Of a stretch of DNA of 64,000 bases, positions 52,478 through 61,183 are shown piece after piece (position 1 is the first letter of the stretch; the number at the start of each line of letters is the position of its first letter). Where the stretch lies: positions 1-64,000 of the forward strand of contig JAGWBJ010000013.1 of NCBI GenBank assembly GCA_021295955.1, in the 5' to 3' direction. A program made the translations under genes and the position numbers. The DNA is from Dehalococcoidia bacterium. GTDB taxonomy: Bacteria > Chloroflexota > Dehalococcoidia > Lucifugimonadales > JAGWBF01. The notes beneath the pieces were generated by a model that was given only the letters and a program-made list of their open reading frames with translations, searched no databases and was not told the DNA's origin.

Positions 52478-53772
52478 GCACCACCGACGACTGCCTGGAA
52501 ACCTGGATCCTATCGGGCTGGGGCCGGCGCCCGGTGGACGATTACCTGATGACCCTGTACACGACCATGCAGCAGATCGAGTCCGGCACCACCACCGTCA
52601 TGTACAACCACAGCACGACCCCCTCCAGCGGGCTGGAGGAGAACGTCAATCAGGTGCTCAAGGGCTTCAACGAAGTCGGGATGCGCTCGGCCTTCTCCGT
52701 GATGTACCGCGGTCAGAACCGGGTGGTCTACGACGACGACGACAAGTTCATAGCCAGCCTCCCGACGGAGCTGGGCGACGCGCTCCGGGCCCACGTGGCG
52801 CGCAACAGCATCTCGGCGGACGACTACTTCTCCCTCTTCGAGAGGCTGCACAAGGAGCACGGGGCCGACCCCAACGGCAGGACCAGGGTCCTCCTCAGCC
52901 CCGCCAACGTGCAGTGGGCCGACGACGGCTTCCTGGAGCGGACCAAGGAGTACGCCACCCGGTACAACACCGGCGTCCACATCCACCTGGTGGAGACGAT
53001 GTACCAGAAGGCCTACGGGCTGAGGCGATGGGGCCGCACCCCAGCGACCCACCTGGGAGACCTGGGCTTCCTGGGCCCCGAGCTGTCCTGCGCCCACGCC
53101 ATCTGGCTCACCGACGCCGACATAGACCTGTTGGCGGGGTCCGGCGCCACTGTCTGCCACAACGCCAGCTCCAACCTGCGGCTGAAGAACGGCGTGGCGC
53201 CCGTGGGCGCCATGGTCGGCCGGGGGCTGAACGTGGCCCTGGGCACCGACAGCACCGCCATCAACGACGACGACGACATGATCCAGGAGATGCGTCTCGT
53301 GGCCAAGCTCCACAGGGAGCCGGGTCTCGACGCGCCCGCCATCACCTCTCACCAGGTCCTGCGAAACGCCACCATCAACGCCGCCAAGCCGACCTTCTTC
53401 CACGACGACATCGGGGCGCTGGAGGTGGGCAGGCGGGCCGACGCCGTGTTGCTGGACATGACCTCCATCACGGAGCCGTACATGGACCCCGACGTGGACC
53501 CCATCGACGCGTTGCTGTACAGGGGCAAGGCCCAGGACGTGAAGACAGTGGTCATCGACGGCGAGGTCGTCATGAGGGACGGCCGGTTCACCCGGGTAAA
53601 CAAGGACGACGTGGTACGGGAGCTGCGGGAGCGGCTAGGGAGGCCCGTGGAGGCCGAGGTCCTGCGCACCCGGTCCATGGCCGCCGACCTGATGCCCCAC
53701 GTGCAGAGCTTCTACGACGGCTGGTCGACGGACCAGGGGGCTCCCCACTATCGGTTCAACGCCCGCAGCTAG
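52435..53772 (+). CDS. Amidohydrolase (SsnA/TrzN/MtaD-like), body of frameshifted gene
   Basis: About 440 residues of a metal-dependent amidohydrolase/deaminase of the chlorohydrolase group. The metal-ligand HxH is in AHHHGRG at the 5' end. Further ligands are in VHIHLVET (His), CAHAIWLTDADIDLL (His), and ALGTDSTAINDDDD (Asp). The C terminus returns to the beta-sandwich (GRRADAVLLDM, GEVVMRDGRF). The part encoding the first 65 residues lies in another frame just upstream, so this copy has no natural start of its own (GTG 52435 is fortuitous). Its stop shares CTAG with the convergent LysR gene. Confidence 0.8.
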   Translation: MAHHHGRGLSTLQLGTTDDCLETWILSGWGRRPVDDYLMTLYTTMQQIESGTTTVMYNHSTTPSSGLEENVNQVLKGFNEVGMRSAFSVMYRGQNRVVYDDDDKFIASLPTELGDALRAHVARNSISADDYFSLFERLHKEHGADPNGRTRVLLSPANVQWADDGFLERTKEYATRYNTGVHIHLVETMYQKAYGLRRWGRTPATHLGDLGFLGPELSCAHAIWLTDADIDLLAGSGATVCHNASSNLRLKNGVAPVGAMVGRGLNVALGTDSTAINDDDDMIQEMRLVAKLHREPGLDAPAITSHQVLRNATINAAKPTFFHDDIGALEVGRRADAVLLDMTSITEPYMDPDVDPIDALLYRGKAQDVKTVVIDGEVVMRDGRFTRVNKDDVVRELRERLGRPVEAEVLRTRSMAADLMPHVQSFYDGWSTDQGAPHYRFNARS

Positions 53773-54686
53773 ACCGGTGAGTCCATAAAGTGGCCGGAGC
53801 CCTCGCCCAGGCCAGCCACGAGGGTGTCCATGAAGTTGCGCACGGACCGGCTGAGGAACTTGCCCCTCAGGGTCACCAGCCCCATTTGAGCCGGGGGCAG
53901 GATGGACGACAGGCCGCGGATGCCCAGTATGCCCGCGTCCTCGGGCTGGACCACATACTCGTGGCCCACGGCGATGCCCATCCCGATGGCCACGTACCGC
54001 TTGGCCATCTCCATGACGTCCATCTCCAGGGCGACGTTGTAGGACAGGCCGTCCCGCTTCAGTGCCCGCTCCAGGCTTCCCCGGCTCTGGCTGCCCGGGC
54101 CCAGCAGTATGAGGGGCCTGGACGCGATGTCGGCCAGGCCTATCTCCGATTGGTGGAGAAGCTCGTGGTCCGTGGGCGCGAACAGCACGAACTCGGTGGT
54201 GAACAGGTGGGTGAACTCCAGCCCCGGACTCTCGGGGTCGGCGCCGAGCATTATGTCCAGGTCGCCCGCGGAGAGCATCTCGACCAGGACCGAGTGGGAG
54301 CGGGCGACCAGCTTGATCTGCACCTGGGGGTACCGGTCCCGGAACTGCTTCACCAGCGGCGGGAGATGGTGCAGGACCAGGTCCGAATAGGCCCCGATGA
54401 GGAAGGACCCCCGGTGCTCCGGGTAGTCCATCTGCATCTTCAGGGCCTCTATTCCGTTGGTGACTCCCTGGACGATGGGCTCGGCCAGCTCGTAGAAGAC
54501 CACCCCGTCGGAGGTGAGCTGGATGGGCCGCTTGATGCGGTCGAACAGGGTGACGCCGAACTCCCTCTCTATCTTCTGGAGGTGGGTGGTCACCGTGGGC
54601 TGGCCTATCTCCAGGTGCTCGGCGGCCCTGGAGACGCTGCGAAGACGGGCCACGTGGTAGAAGCTTATGAGCTCGCGTATCTCCAT
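53769..54686 (-). CDS. LysR-family transcriptional regulator
   Basis: A 305-residue LTTR. The N-terminal winged helix-turn-helix reads LISFYHVARLRSVSRAAEHLEIGQPTVTTHLQKIEREFGVTLFDR, with a classical effector-binding domain (GAYSDLVLHHLPPLVKQF) after it. The ATG at 54684-54686 starts the standard MEIRELISFYHVA; an upstream ATG would add about 53 unrelated residues. It is divergent from a small membrane-protein gene and an MFS transporter, the likely regulated targets. The intergenic region holds an unusually A/T-rich patch. Confidence 0.92.
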   Translation of the reverse strand: MEIRELISFYHVARLRSVSRAAEHLEIGQPTVTTHLQKIEREFGVTLFDRIKRPIQLTSDGVVFYELAEPIVQGVTNGIEALKMQMDYPEHRGSFLIGAYSDLVLHHLPPLVKQFRDRYPQVQIKLVARSHSVLVEMLSAGDLDIMLGADPESPGLEFTHLFTTEFVLFAPTDHELLHQSEIGLADIASRPLILLGPGSQSRGSLERALKRDGLSYNVALEMDVMEMAKRYVAIGMGIAVGHEYVVQPEDAGILGIRGLSSILPPAQMGLVTLRGKFLSRSVRNFMDTLVAGLGEGSGHFMDSPV

Positions 54687-54765
54687 GTTTCTCACACCCT
54701 GAGCGGGCCGTTCCATGAGGCGCCCGCGAGGTGGCGCCCGCGTGGGGGCACCATGGGCTGGGACG

Positions 54766-54831
54766 GGTTCGATAATAGAATATATCATATTTCCGCTATC
54801 CCTTGACTTATGTTTCAGGTCGGCGGAGAAT
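54766..54831. promoter_or_regulatory. Divergent LysR/MFS control region
   Basis: The stretch 54770-54795 contains GATAATAGAATATATCATATTT, which is rare A/T-rich DNA here and near-palindromic around ATATAT. It suits an LTTR site and a minus-strand promoter. On the plus strand TTGACT (54803-54808) is followed after 17 nt by GAGAAT (54826-54831), reading toward the small membrane protein and MFS genes. Confidence 0.45.
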
Positions 54832-54860
54832 TGATTTCGGCCCACGGAGTGGGGCCCGCC

Positions 54861-55133
54861 ATGATGGACCTGCGATTAAAGGGTATGCCCGTCACCTTCC
54901 TGGTGGTCTTGATGTTGACCGTGATGCTTACCATCTTCTTCGGCGCCTGGGCAGCCTCGGCGGACTCCCAAGCCCAGGACCGGAGCTTCTCCTTCGCAAT
55001 AGGCACATCGGCGCCCGACGCCGACACCGTGGCGCCATCCGAGAATGGCAGCCCCGACGGGGCCGCCGCCGTAGAGTCCACCGACGAGGCCTGGTGGGGC
55101 TCGGCCTTCCTCAAGGCATGTCCCTTACACTGA
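54861..55133 (+). CDS. Small single-helix exported protein
   Basis: A 90-residue protein with a hydrophobic signal/anchor segment (VTFLVVLMLTVMLTIFFGAWAASA, residues about 10-33) and a short acidic Ser/Ala-rich tail ending in EAWWGSAFLKACPLH. No family is recognised. The start at 54861 is inferred because it lies downstream of the promoter-like sequence. An upstream in-frame ATG at 54810 also exists but would precede the predicted transcription start. The TTG of the MFS gene follows after 14 nt, so they probably form an operon. Confidence 0.5.
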   Translation: MMDLRLKGMPVTFLVVLMLTVMLTIFFGAWAASADSQAQDRSFSFAIGTSAPDADTVAPSENGSPDGAAAVESTDEAWWGSAFLKACPLH

Positions 55134-55147
55134 GGAAGGTGTAGACC

Positions 55148-56518
55148 TTGGCCCTCACCCTCAGGTCCGCGGCTCCGTCGCGGGTCATGACCTTCTCAGG
55201 AAGGTTCCACTACGCCTGGATCATAGTTGCCATCCTGGCGACGGTCCAGATGATAGCCCAGTCCATCAGCATGTCGGCGGGGATCACCGTGGCGCCGCTG
55301 AACGACCCCGAGGGCGGCTTCGGGTGGAGCATGAGGACCATCGGGGCGGCCCTGATGGTCTACTACCTGGTGGGAGCCGTTTTCGCCCCGGTCAGCGGGT
55401 GGCTGGGCGACCGATACGGCCCCAGGATCGTAATGCTCTGGGCGGGGATCATATACGGCGGGAGCATGGTGCTCCTGGGGCTTACCAAGGAGCCCTGGCA
55501 GTTCTTCATCACCTTCGGCGTGATGCTGTCCGTCACCCAGTCCCTGGCCATGGTCCCCCTGATGGCCTCGGTCAGCGGGTGGTTCCGGCGGCGGCTGGGG
55601 CTGGGCGTGGGGCTCCTCTGGGCCGCCGGAGGAGCGGGCGCGGCTACCCTCCCTCCCTTGATGGCGTTCCTCCTGAGCCAGTTCGGGTGGCAGGGGACCT
55701 TCTGGATCATCGGAGCGGTGGGGGGCGGCGTCACGATACTCCTCACCGCCATCTTCCGCAACGGCCCGAAGGAGGTCGGCCTGACTCCCTACGGGGCATC
55801 GACGGACTACGAGCCCGAGCCGCCTCGAAGCAGGCAGGCCGACCAGCTACGGTCCAAGGTCTTCAACCAGCACATAAGGAAGACCCGGGCCTTCTGGAAC
55901 CTGCCTCTTATCCACGGCCTGGGCTGCGCCGGCCACGGCATCGTGCTCATCTACACCATTCCCATCGCCATAGACGCGGGCATCGACTTCGTCACGGCGT
56001 CGGTAATCCTGAGCCTGATCTCGTTGCTGAGCGTCGGCGGCAGGCTCATTACCCCCATCCTGGCCGAGCGGTTCGGCGGCAAGCAGATCATGGGCGTGGC
56101 CATGTTCATACAGGGTATCACCGTGCTGGTGGTCTTCTGGGCGCAGGACGTATGGTCGTTCTACCTGTTCGCCATCCTATTCGGCATCGGGTTCGGGGGC
56201 GAGATGTCCGCCTACCTGGTCGTGAACCGGCAGTACTTCGGCACCGGGCCGATATCCACCTGCTACGGGTTCCAGACAATGGGCGCCCTGCTGGGCCACG
56301 CCGCGGCCACGGGCCTGGCCGGCCTGATCATCTACGTAACCGGCTCCTTCGGCGTGGTCCTGACCCTGTCCATGGTCTTCAGCCTCCTGGGCGTGCTGGT
56401 GATCTTCAATCTGGAGTCCAGCACCCGTGTCCTGATCCCCGACTGGGAGAAGTCGCTGCCGAGGGACGCCAGGTCCGCGCCTCCGGCGGCGCCCCTGCTG
56501 GCCAGCCACCAGGAGTAG
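55148..56518 (+). CDS. MFS transporter
   Basis: A 456-residue protein with 12 helices. The loop motif after helix 2 is GWLGDRYGPRIV and the central cytoplasmic loop includes EPEPPRSRQADQLRSKVFNQ. It is of the same general type as the transporter at 39391 (monocarboxylate/oxalate:formate-like). It starts with TTG after GAGGAAGG. Likely control by the divergent LysR protein suggests import of an organic acid, but the substrate is unknown. Confidence 0.88.
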   Translation: MALTLRSAAPSRVMTFSGRFHYAWIIVAILATVQMIAQSISMSAGITVAPLNDPEGGFGWSMRTIGAALMVYYLVGAVFAPVSGWLGDRYGPRIVMLWAGIIYGGSMVLLGLTKEPWQFFITFGVMLSVTQSLAMVPLMASVSGWFRRRLGLGVGLLWAAGGAGAATLPPLMAFLLSQFGWQGTFWIIGAVGGGVTILLTAIFRNGPKEVGLTPYGASTDYEPEPPRSRQADQLRSKVFNQHIRKTRAFWNLPLIHGLGCAGHGIVLIYTIPIAIDAGIDFVTASVILSLISLLSVGGRLITPILAERFGGKQIMGVAMFIQGITVLVVFWAQDVWSFYLFAILFGIGFGGEMSAYLVVNRQYFGTGPISTCYGFQTMGALLGHAAATGLAGLIIYVTGSFGVVLTLSMVFSLLGVLVIFNLESSTRVLIPDWEKSLPRDARSAPPAAPLLASHQE

Positions 56519-56540
56519 CGGCCCCGTGCGGCCGGTTTTT
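56519..56540 (+). terminator. Intrinsic terminator after MFS gene
   Basis: CGGCC (56519-56523) pairs with GGCCG (56530-56534) and is followed by G and a run of five T, directly after the MFS stop. Confidence 0.6.
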
Positions 56541-56565
56541 GATACTATTTATTCCACAATATCTC

Positions 56566-56595
56566 TTGACAGCTTGACGGCGTGAAGACCAGAAT
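56566..56595 (+). promoter_or_regulatory. Promoter for ferredoxin gene
   Basis: A perfect TTGACA (56566-56571) and CAGAAT (56590-56595) are separated by 18 nt, about 40 nt ahead of the ferredoxin ATG. Confidence 0.55.
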
Positions 56596-56636
56596 TAGGA
56601 TCAGGCATAGTCCCAGGCGAGGACAGGTAACGGCCG

Positions 56637-56876
56637 ATGACCTACATAATCGCCGAGCCGTGTGTTGGAGTTAAGGACGCAACCTGCACCGATGTCTGCC
56701 CGGTGGACTGCATACACACGGCGGACGACGCAGACATGTACTACATAGACCCCTATGAGTGCATCGACTGCGGGGCCTGCGAGCCGGTGTGTCCCGTCTC
56801 CGCCATCTTCTACGAGTACTCCGTCCCCGGCCACTGGAACGCCTACATCGCCAAGAACTACGATTTCTTCAAGTAG
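56637..56876 (+). CDS. Seven-iron-type ferredoxin
   Basis: A 79-residue ferredoxin. The first cysteine set is C-x7-C-x3-CP (CVGVKDATCTDVCPVDCIH), typical of the [3Fe-4S] site plus a shared Cys in FdxA-like 7Fe ferredoxins. The second is CIDCGACEPVCP for a [4Fe-4S] cluster. A short C-terminal extension with Tyr/Trp completes the usual length. It is a soluble low-potential electron carrier and a possible partner for the FNR/nuoEFG-like module elsewhere in the window. The gene stands alone with its own promoter. Confidence 0.92.
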   Translation: MTYIIAEPCVGVKDATCTDVCPVDCIHTADDADMYYIDPYECIDCGACEPVCPVSAIFYEYSVPGHWNAYIAKNYDFFK

Positions 56877-56896
56877 GCGCCCCGTCCGTCACTCCC

Positions 56897-57142
56897 GGGC
56901 AAGGAAGCCTTTGCCCAACGCCCTAGGTCACCATTTCTCCTAGCGGTCGGCCGTCATCCCGCCGAACGGCCCTCCTCCTGTCATTGCCATGAAAATGGGC
57001 GTTTTCGTCCTTCTTGGCGCCGGCCGCAACCGGCATGGGGGATTGCCATGAGAACAGGCTCGGAGCACTCCCTCCGTCACTCCCGCTTTCGCGGGAGTCC
57101 AGGGCGCCCCGTCCCTGGATTCCGGCCTTGGCCGGAAAGACG
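56897..57142. repeat. Repeat-rich intergenic region including dispersed repeat copy 3
   Basis: The 388-nt gap 56877-57264 holds no convincing gene. It contains a GGGCAA/TTGCCC hairpin (56897-56916) just after the ferredoxin, two related ATTGCCATGA direct repeats near 56983 and 57043, and an ACTCCCGC/GCGGGAGT hairpin (57079-57098). The TTCCGGCC/GGCCGGAA element at 57115-57142 is the third copy of the dispersed repeat also seen at 13504 and 45656. Confidence 0.65.
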
Positions 57143-57174
57143 GATTGGGCAGGGTGGGTCTTGCACGCGCCAGC

Positions 57175-57203
57175 TTGACTCATGCGGGGCGCTGCACTAG
57201 ACT
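57175..57203 (+). promoter_or_regulatory. Promoter for apt
   Basis: TTGACT (57175-57180) and TAGACT (57198-57203) are separated by exactly 17 nt. Transcription would start near 57210, 55 nt before the apt ATG. Confidence 0.6.
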
Positions 57204-57264
57204 GCGGGCCTGGGACGCAAGGGGTCCCGGCACCCACCCATCAGCCTACAACCAGGCAGGCGCC

Positions 57265-57777
57265 ATGAACCTGAAGGAATACGTAAGGGACATACCCGAC
57301 TTCCCCACCGAGGGGATACTGTTCCGGGACATCACTCCCATGCTGAAGGACCCCACCGCCTTCGGCTACGCCGTGGATGCCCTGGCCGAGCGCTACTCCC
57401 AGCGGCCGTTCGACATAGTCGTGGCGATAGAGGCCCGGGGGTTCCTCTTCGGCTCACCCCTGGCGTACCGGCTGGGCAAGCCCCTTATACCCGCCAGGAA
57501 GCAGGGCAAGCTGCCCTACGAGTCCATCAGGGCCGACTACTCCCTGGAGTACGGCACCAACGTGGTGGAGATGCACACCGACGCCGTGGCCCCGGGAGCG
57601 TCGGTGCTCATAGTGGACGACCTGCTGGCCACCGGGGGCACCCTGGCCGCCACCGCCCGGCTGGTGGAGCTGGCCGGCGGCCGCGTGGAGGAAGTGGCCC
57701 TGGTGATAGAGCTGGAGGACCTCGGGGGCAGGAAGCGGCTCCGGGGCTACGACGTGTTCTCCCTGGTCCAGTACTAG
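57265..57777 (+). CDS. apt: Adenine phosphoribosyltransferase
   Basis: A 170-residue type I phosphoribosyltransferase converting adenine and PRPP to AMP. The PRPP loop VLIVDDLLATGGTL (about residues 110-123), the N-terminal FPTEGILFRDITPML and EARGFLFGSPLAYRLG are all conserved and diagnostic. The ATG at 57265 begins the usual MNLKEYVRDIPDFP; the upstream open frame is not conserved. Confidence 0.96.
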   Translation: MNLKEYVRDIPDFPTEGILFRDITPMLKDPTAFGYAVDALAERYSQRPFDIVVAIEARGFLFGSPLAYRLGKPLIPARKQGKLPYESIRADYSLEYGTNVVEMHTDAVAPGASVLIVDDLLATGGTLAATARLVELAGGRVEEVALVIELEDLGGRKRLRGYDVFSLVQY

Positions 57778-57831
57778 GCCCGCGCGGCCTAGTACCAGAC
57801 CCGGCCCCTCATCCCTTCACAGGAGGAAGCC

Positions 57832-58671
57832 ATGGCGTCCAGAGTAACCATCGGCGACGTGGAGGTGCTCCTGTTCATCGACATGGTGCCGCCGGCCTAT
57901 GCCCCCTTGGAGTTCTTCCCCGAAGTCTCGGAGGAGGCGTGGGGGCCCCATCGCGACGACTGCCTGGAGGACGGCGCACTCCAGCTTTACTACGGGTGTT
58001 TCGCTCTCCGGTCCCAGGGCCGGGTAATCATGGTCGACACCGGGATGGGTCCCGGGCCTCACGCCACCCGGGGAAACCGGACCGGCGACCTGCTGAACCT
58101 TCTGGCCGGCGAGGGCATAGCCCCCGATGACGTGGACCTCGTGGTGCACACGCACCTGCACCTGGACCACGTCGGGTGGAACGTCACCTGGGAGGAGGGG
58201 ACCCCCAGGCCGACCTTCCCCAGGGCCCGGTACCTGGCGCCCAGGGCCGACTGGGACTACTTTACCCAGCCCGACGTGATGGAGAGGTTTCCCTGTATCC
58301 AAGAGTCGATAATCCCCCTGCAGTCCATGGGCGCCCTGGAGCTGACCGACGGCGAGCATAGCGTCACTCCCGAGGTGACGACGCTGCCGGCGCCGGGCCA
58401 CACTCCCGGCCACGTGGCGGTCCTGGTCACGTCGCGGGGCGAAAAGGGCGTGATGGTCGGGGACGCCCTGCACAGCAGGGTCCAGGTCCAGGAGCCCGGT
58501 TGGTGCGCCCGGGCAGACATCGACAAGGACCGGGGCCTGGAGAGCCGGCGAGCCCTCCTGGACAAGGCAGAGTGCGAAGGCCTGCTGGTGGCGGCGGGGC
58601 ACTTCAGGCCCGGGGACCAGTTCGGCCGCGTGGTCCGGCTCCAGGGCCGCCGGTACTGGCAGACCGTCTAG
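57832..58671 (+). CDS. MBL-fold metallohydrolase
   Basis: A 279-residue metallo-beta-lactamase-fold protein. The HxHxDH motif is HTHLHLDHVGWN (about residue 106), with the second His in LPAPGHTPGHVAV and Asp in VGDALHSRVQ. It belongs to the quorum-quenching lactonase/glyoxalase-II-like group by general layout, but the substrate is not assignable. A strong CAGGAGGAAGCC precedes the ATG. The FGE-like lipoprotein gene follows after 15 nt. Confidence 0.9.
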   Translation: MASRVTIGDVEVLLFIDMVPPAYAPLEFFPEVSEEAWGPHRDDCLEDGALQLYYGCFALRSQGRVIMVDTGMGPGPHATRGNRTGDLLNLLAGEGIAPDDVDLVVHTHLHLDHVGWNVTWEEGTPRPTFPRARYLAPRADWDYFTQPDVMERFPCIQESIIPLQSMGALELTDGEHSVTPEVTTLPAPGHTPGHVAVLVTSRGEKGVMVGDALHSRVQVQEPGWCARADIDKDRGLESRRALLDKAECEGLLVAAGHFRPGDQFGRVVRLQGRRYWQTV

Positions 58672-58686
58672 CGCCCCGCGGTCCCG

Positions 58687-59682
58687 ATGGCTCTCCAACG
58701 CCGCCTGGCCTCCATAACCCCGGCGCTACTTCTGAGCGTTGCCCTGGCCGCCTGCGCCGGGGAGGTCGGTCCCGCCGGGGGCGTCCGGACCCCATCTCCC
58801 AGTCCGGCGCCGACGCCTTCTCCGACCGTGCCCGCGCTGCCCGGAGACGCCATGGTGCGGATACCAGCGGGGGAGTTCGTCATGGGCGCGTCCCAGGAGC
58901 AGCTTGACGCCGTGGTCGAGTTCGGCTTTTCCCCCCGGTGGATGGAGCACCTGGACCTGGTGATACGGGGCGCCACTCCCGCCCACACCGTGTACCTGGA
59001 CGCCTTCGAGATAGACCTCCACGAGGTCACCAATGCCCAGTACAGCAGGTTCGTGCACACGATGGGACTGACCCCCCCGGCTTTCGTTACGGACCAGCGT
59101 CTCACCCGCCCGGAAAACCCGGTGGTGGGTGTTTCCTGGGAGGACGCCGCCGCCTTCTGCGCCTGGGCAGGCAAGAGACTGCCCACCGAGGCGGAGTGGG
59201 AGAAGGCGGCCCGGGGAGTCGAGGGCTACGACTACCCCTGGGGCAACGCCTGGGACCCGGCAAAACTCCGCACATCGGACGGTGTTTCGGGCCGGGACCT
59301 GGCGGGGTTCGACGACTGGTCGGACTGGATCGACGAGACCGGCTCGCCATCCTCTAACGCGGGCACCACGGGCACCGGCGCGGGCAACGCGGCCGTGGGC
59401 CCCGCGCCGGTGGGCTCCCACCCCGAGGGGGCCAGTCCCTACGGCGTAATGGACATGGCCGGCAACGTGTGGGAGTGGGTTGCCGACTGGTTCGACGCCG
59501 ACTACTACAAAGTCTCTCCCGAACGGAACCCGACGGGCCCCGATACGGGCCAGCGCCGGGTGCTGCGGGGCGGCGGATGGGACGCCCCCAGGGTCATGGC
59601 CTACACCTGGTTCCGGGAGGACTTCATGACCCCCCCGGAGAAGAGGGACGTGACGGGCTTCCGGTGCGCCCGGGACGGATAG
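58687..59682 (+). CDS. SUMF1/formylglycine-generating-enzyme-like lipoprotein
   Basis: A 331-residue protein with a lipoprotein signal (LLLSVALAAC, Cys near 22) and a Pro/Thr/Ser-rich linker. The FGE-sulfatase domain follows: IPAGEFVMGAS, DLHEVTNAQYSRFV, PVVGVSWEDAAAFCAWAGKRLPTEAEWEKAARG, MAGNVWEWVADWF and TGFRCARDG. The paired active-site cysteines of true formylglycine-generating enzymes are not evident, so it may be a PvdO/EgtB-like or structural member of the family. It is predicted to be anchored outside the membrane. It lies directly downstream of the MBL gene. Confidence 0.88.
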   Translation: MALQRRLASITPALLLSVALAACAGEVGPAGGVRTPSPSPAPTPSPTVPALPGDAMVRIPAGEFVMGASQEQLDAVVEFGFSPRWMEHLDLVIRGATPAHTVYLDAFEIDLHEVTNAQYSRFVHTMGLTPPAFVTDQRLTRPENPVVGVSWEDAAAFCAWAGKRLPTEAEWEKAARGVEGYDYPWGNAWDPAKLRTSDGVSGRDLAGFDDWSDWIDETGSPSSNAGTTGTGAGNAAVGPAPVGSHPEGASPYGVMDMAGNVWEWVADWFDADYYKVSPERNPTGPDTGQRRVLRGGGWDAPRVMAYTWFREDFMTPPEKRDVTGFRCARDG

Positions 59683-59723
59683 GGTCCGGGGCGCGGGCAT
59701 ACCCGGCCCTGGGATACCCGGCC

Positions 59724-61136
59724 CTACAGCGCGGGCCGCCTCGTGTGCCAGTCGGTGGCGCGCTCGTAGGCGTGGCCGACGCGCAGGACCGTCACCTCGT
59801 CGAAGGGGCGGCCGGCTATCTGCAGGCCGATGGGCAGGCCATCGTCGGAGAAGCCGCAGGGCACAGACATGGACGGGTACCCGTTGACGTTGAAGGCCCG
59901 ACTGTACTGGGTCAGAGCGGGGACCGACCCCACCGTCCTATCGCCGATCTGCACCGAGGCTGCCCCGATCTCGTGGGCCACTATCGGCACCGACGGGCCT
60001 ATGAGCACGTCGACGTCCCGGAGCAGGGAGGCGGTCTCCTGCTCCAACAGGGTCCGGCCCCGTTGGGCCCGGAGGAAGTCGGCGGCGGAGAAGAACATCC
60101 CCGCTTCCAGCCTGAGCCTGGCGGGAGGGTAGATCTCCGCGCCCCGGGTCACGACGGTGTCTCGATGGGCGGCGGTGGCCTCCCCCATCAGTATGACGGT
60201 GGAGATGGCGGCCGAGTCGAGATAGGTGGGCCACGACACCTCCTCGACGGTGGCGCCCAGCTCCCCCAACACGTTCAGCGCCAAGCGCACAGCGGCCTCC
60301 ACCTGGGAGTCTACGGGGACGTCGAAGTACTCCGAGGGCACGCCCACCCGGAGCCCCCGCACGTCGCCGGTCAGCCCGCTGGTGAAGTCGGGGACCGGGA
60401 CGTTGGCCGAGGAGGGATCCCGGGGGTCGTAGCCGGCGATGGCGTTCATCGCCAGGGCGCAGTCTTCCACGGTCCGGCACATGGGCCCCGGATGGTCCAG
60501 TGTCCAGGAGAGGGCATTCAGGCCGTACTTGCTGAGACGCCCGAAGGTCGGCTTCAGCCCGGCCAGGCCGCACAGGGCGCTGGGGATCCGGACCGACCCG
60601 CCGGTGTCCGTTCCCATGGTGATGGTCGCCTGGCCCGAGGCGGCCGCGGAGCCCGAGCCGCCACTGGAGCCGCCGCTTATTCGCCGGGGGTCCCAGGGGT
60701 TGTGCATGTGCCCGTAGTCGTCGTTCTCGCCAGTGGGCCCGAAGGCGAAGGGGTGCAGGTTCGTCTTGCCCAGAAGGACGGCGCCCGCCTCCCTGAACCG
60801 TTCGGCGATGGTGCAATCGTGGTCCGGTACGAAGCCGTCGAACACGCGGGAGCCGAAGGTGTTCTTGACCCCCTTCACGTAGTACAGGTCCTTCAGGCCC
60901 AGGGGGACGCCGTGCAGGGGCCCCCGGTAGCGGCCGGCCTGTATCTCCTCCTCCGCCCGCCGGGCCGCCGCCATGGCCTCCTCGGGCATAAGAGTGATGA
61001 AAGAGTTCAGTGTGGGCTCCAGGGCTTCGATGCGCGCCAGGTGGGCCTGCACCACCTCGACGGGGGAGACCTCCCTGCTGCTGATGAGGGCCGCCAGCCG
61101 GCCTGCGCTGGCGAAACAGAGCTCCGTTGCGTCCAT
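59724..61136 (-). CDS. Amidase (amidase-signature family)
   Basis: A 470-residue GatA-related amidase. Catalytic Lys is in LGLKDLYY (about residue 83), and the Ser-cis-Ser-Lys core lies in SGGSSGGSGSAAAS and GTDTGGSVRIPSALCGLAGLKP (about 155-185). It is distinct from the gatA at 37823 and lacks tRNA-specific neighbours. A short GatC-like gene lies 47 nt upstream on the same strand, recalling the AtzE-AtzG pairs of cyanuric acid degradation. Substrate unknown. Confidence 0.9.
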   Translation of the reverse strand: MDATELCFASAGRLAALISSREVSPVEVVQAHLARIEALEPTLNSFITLMPEEAMAAARRAEEEIQAGRYRGPLHGVPLGLKDLYYVKGVKNTFGSRVFDGFVPDHDCTIAERFREAGAVLLGKTNLHPFAFGPTGENDDYGHMHNPWDPRRISGGSSGGSGSAAASGQATITMGTDTGGSVRIPSALCGLAGLKPTFGRLSKYGLNALSWTLDHPGPMCRTVEDCALAMNAIAGYDPRDPSSANVPVPDFTSGLTGDVRGLRVGVPSEYFDVPVDSQVEAAVRLALNVLGELGATVEEVSWPTYLDSAAISTVILMGEATAAHRDTVVTRGAEIYPPARLRLEAGMFFSAADFLRAQRGRTLLEQETASLLRDVDVLIGPSVPIVAHEIGAASVQIGDRTVGSVPALTQYSRAFNVNGYPSMSVPCGFSDDGLPIGLQIAGRPFDEVTVLRVGHAYERATDWHTRRPAL

Positions 61137-61183
61137 GGTCCACTCCTATCGCGCCCCGTTCTACCCGGGGCCGGGCAATTCCC

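Noticed and set aside
56877-57264. Possible CRISPR array in a repeat-rich gap
   Set aside because: The repeats are short, unlike each other and unevenly spaced; they are separate palindromic elements without spacers.
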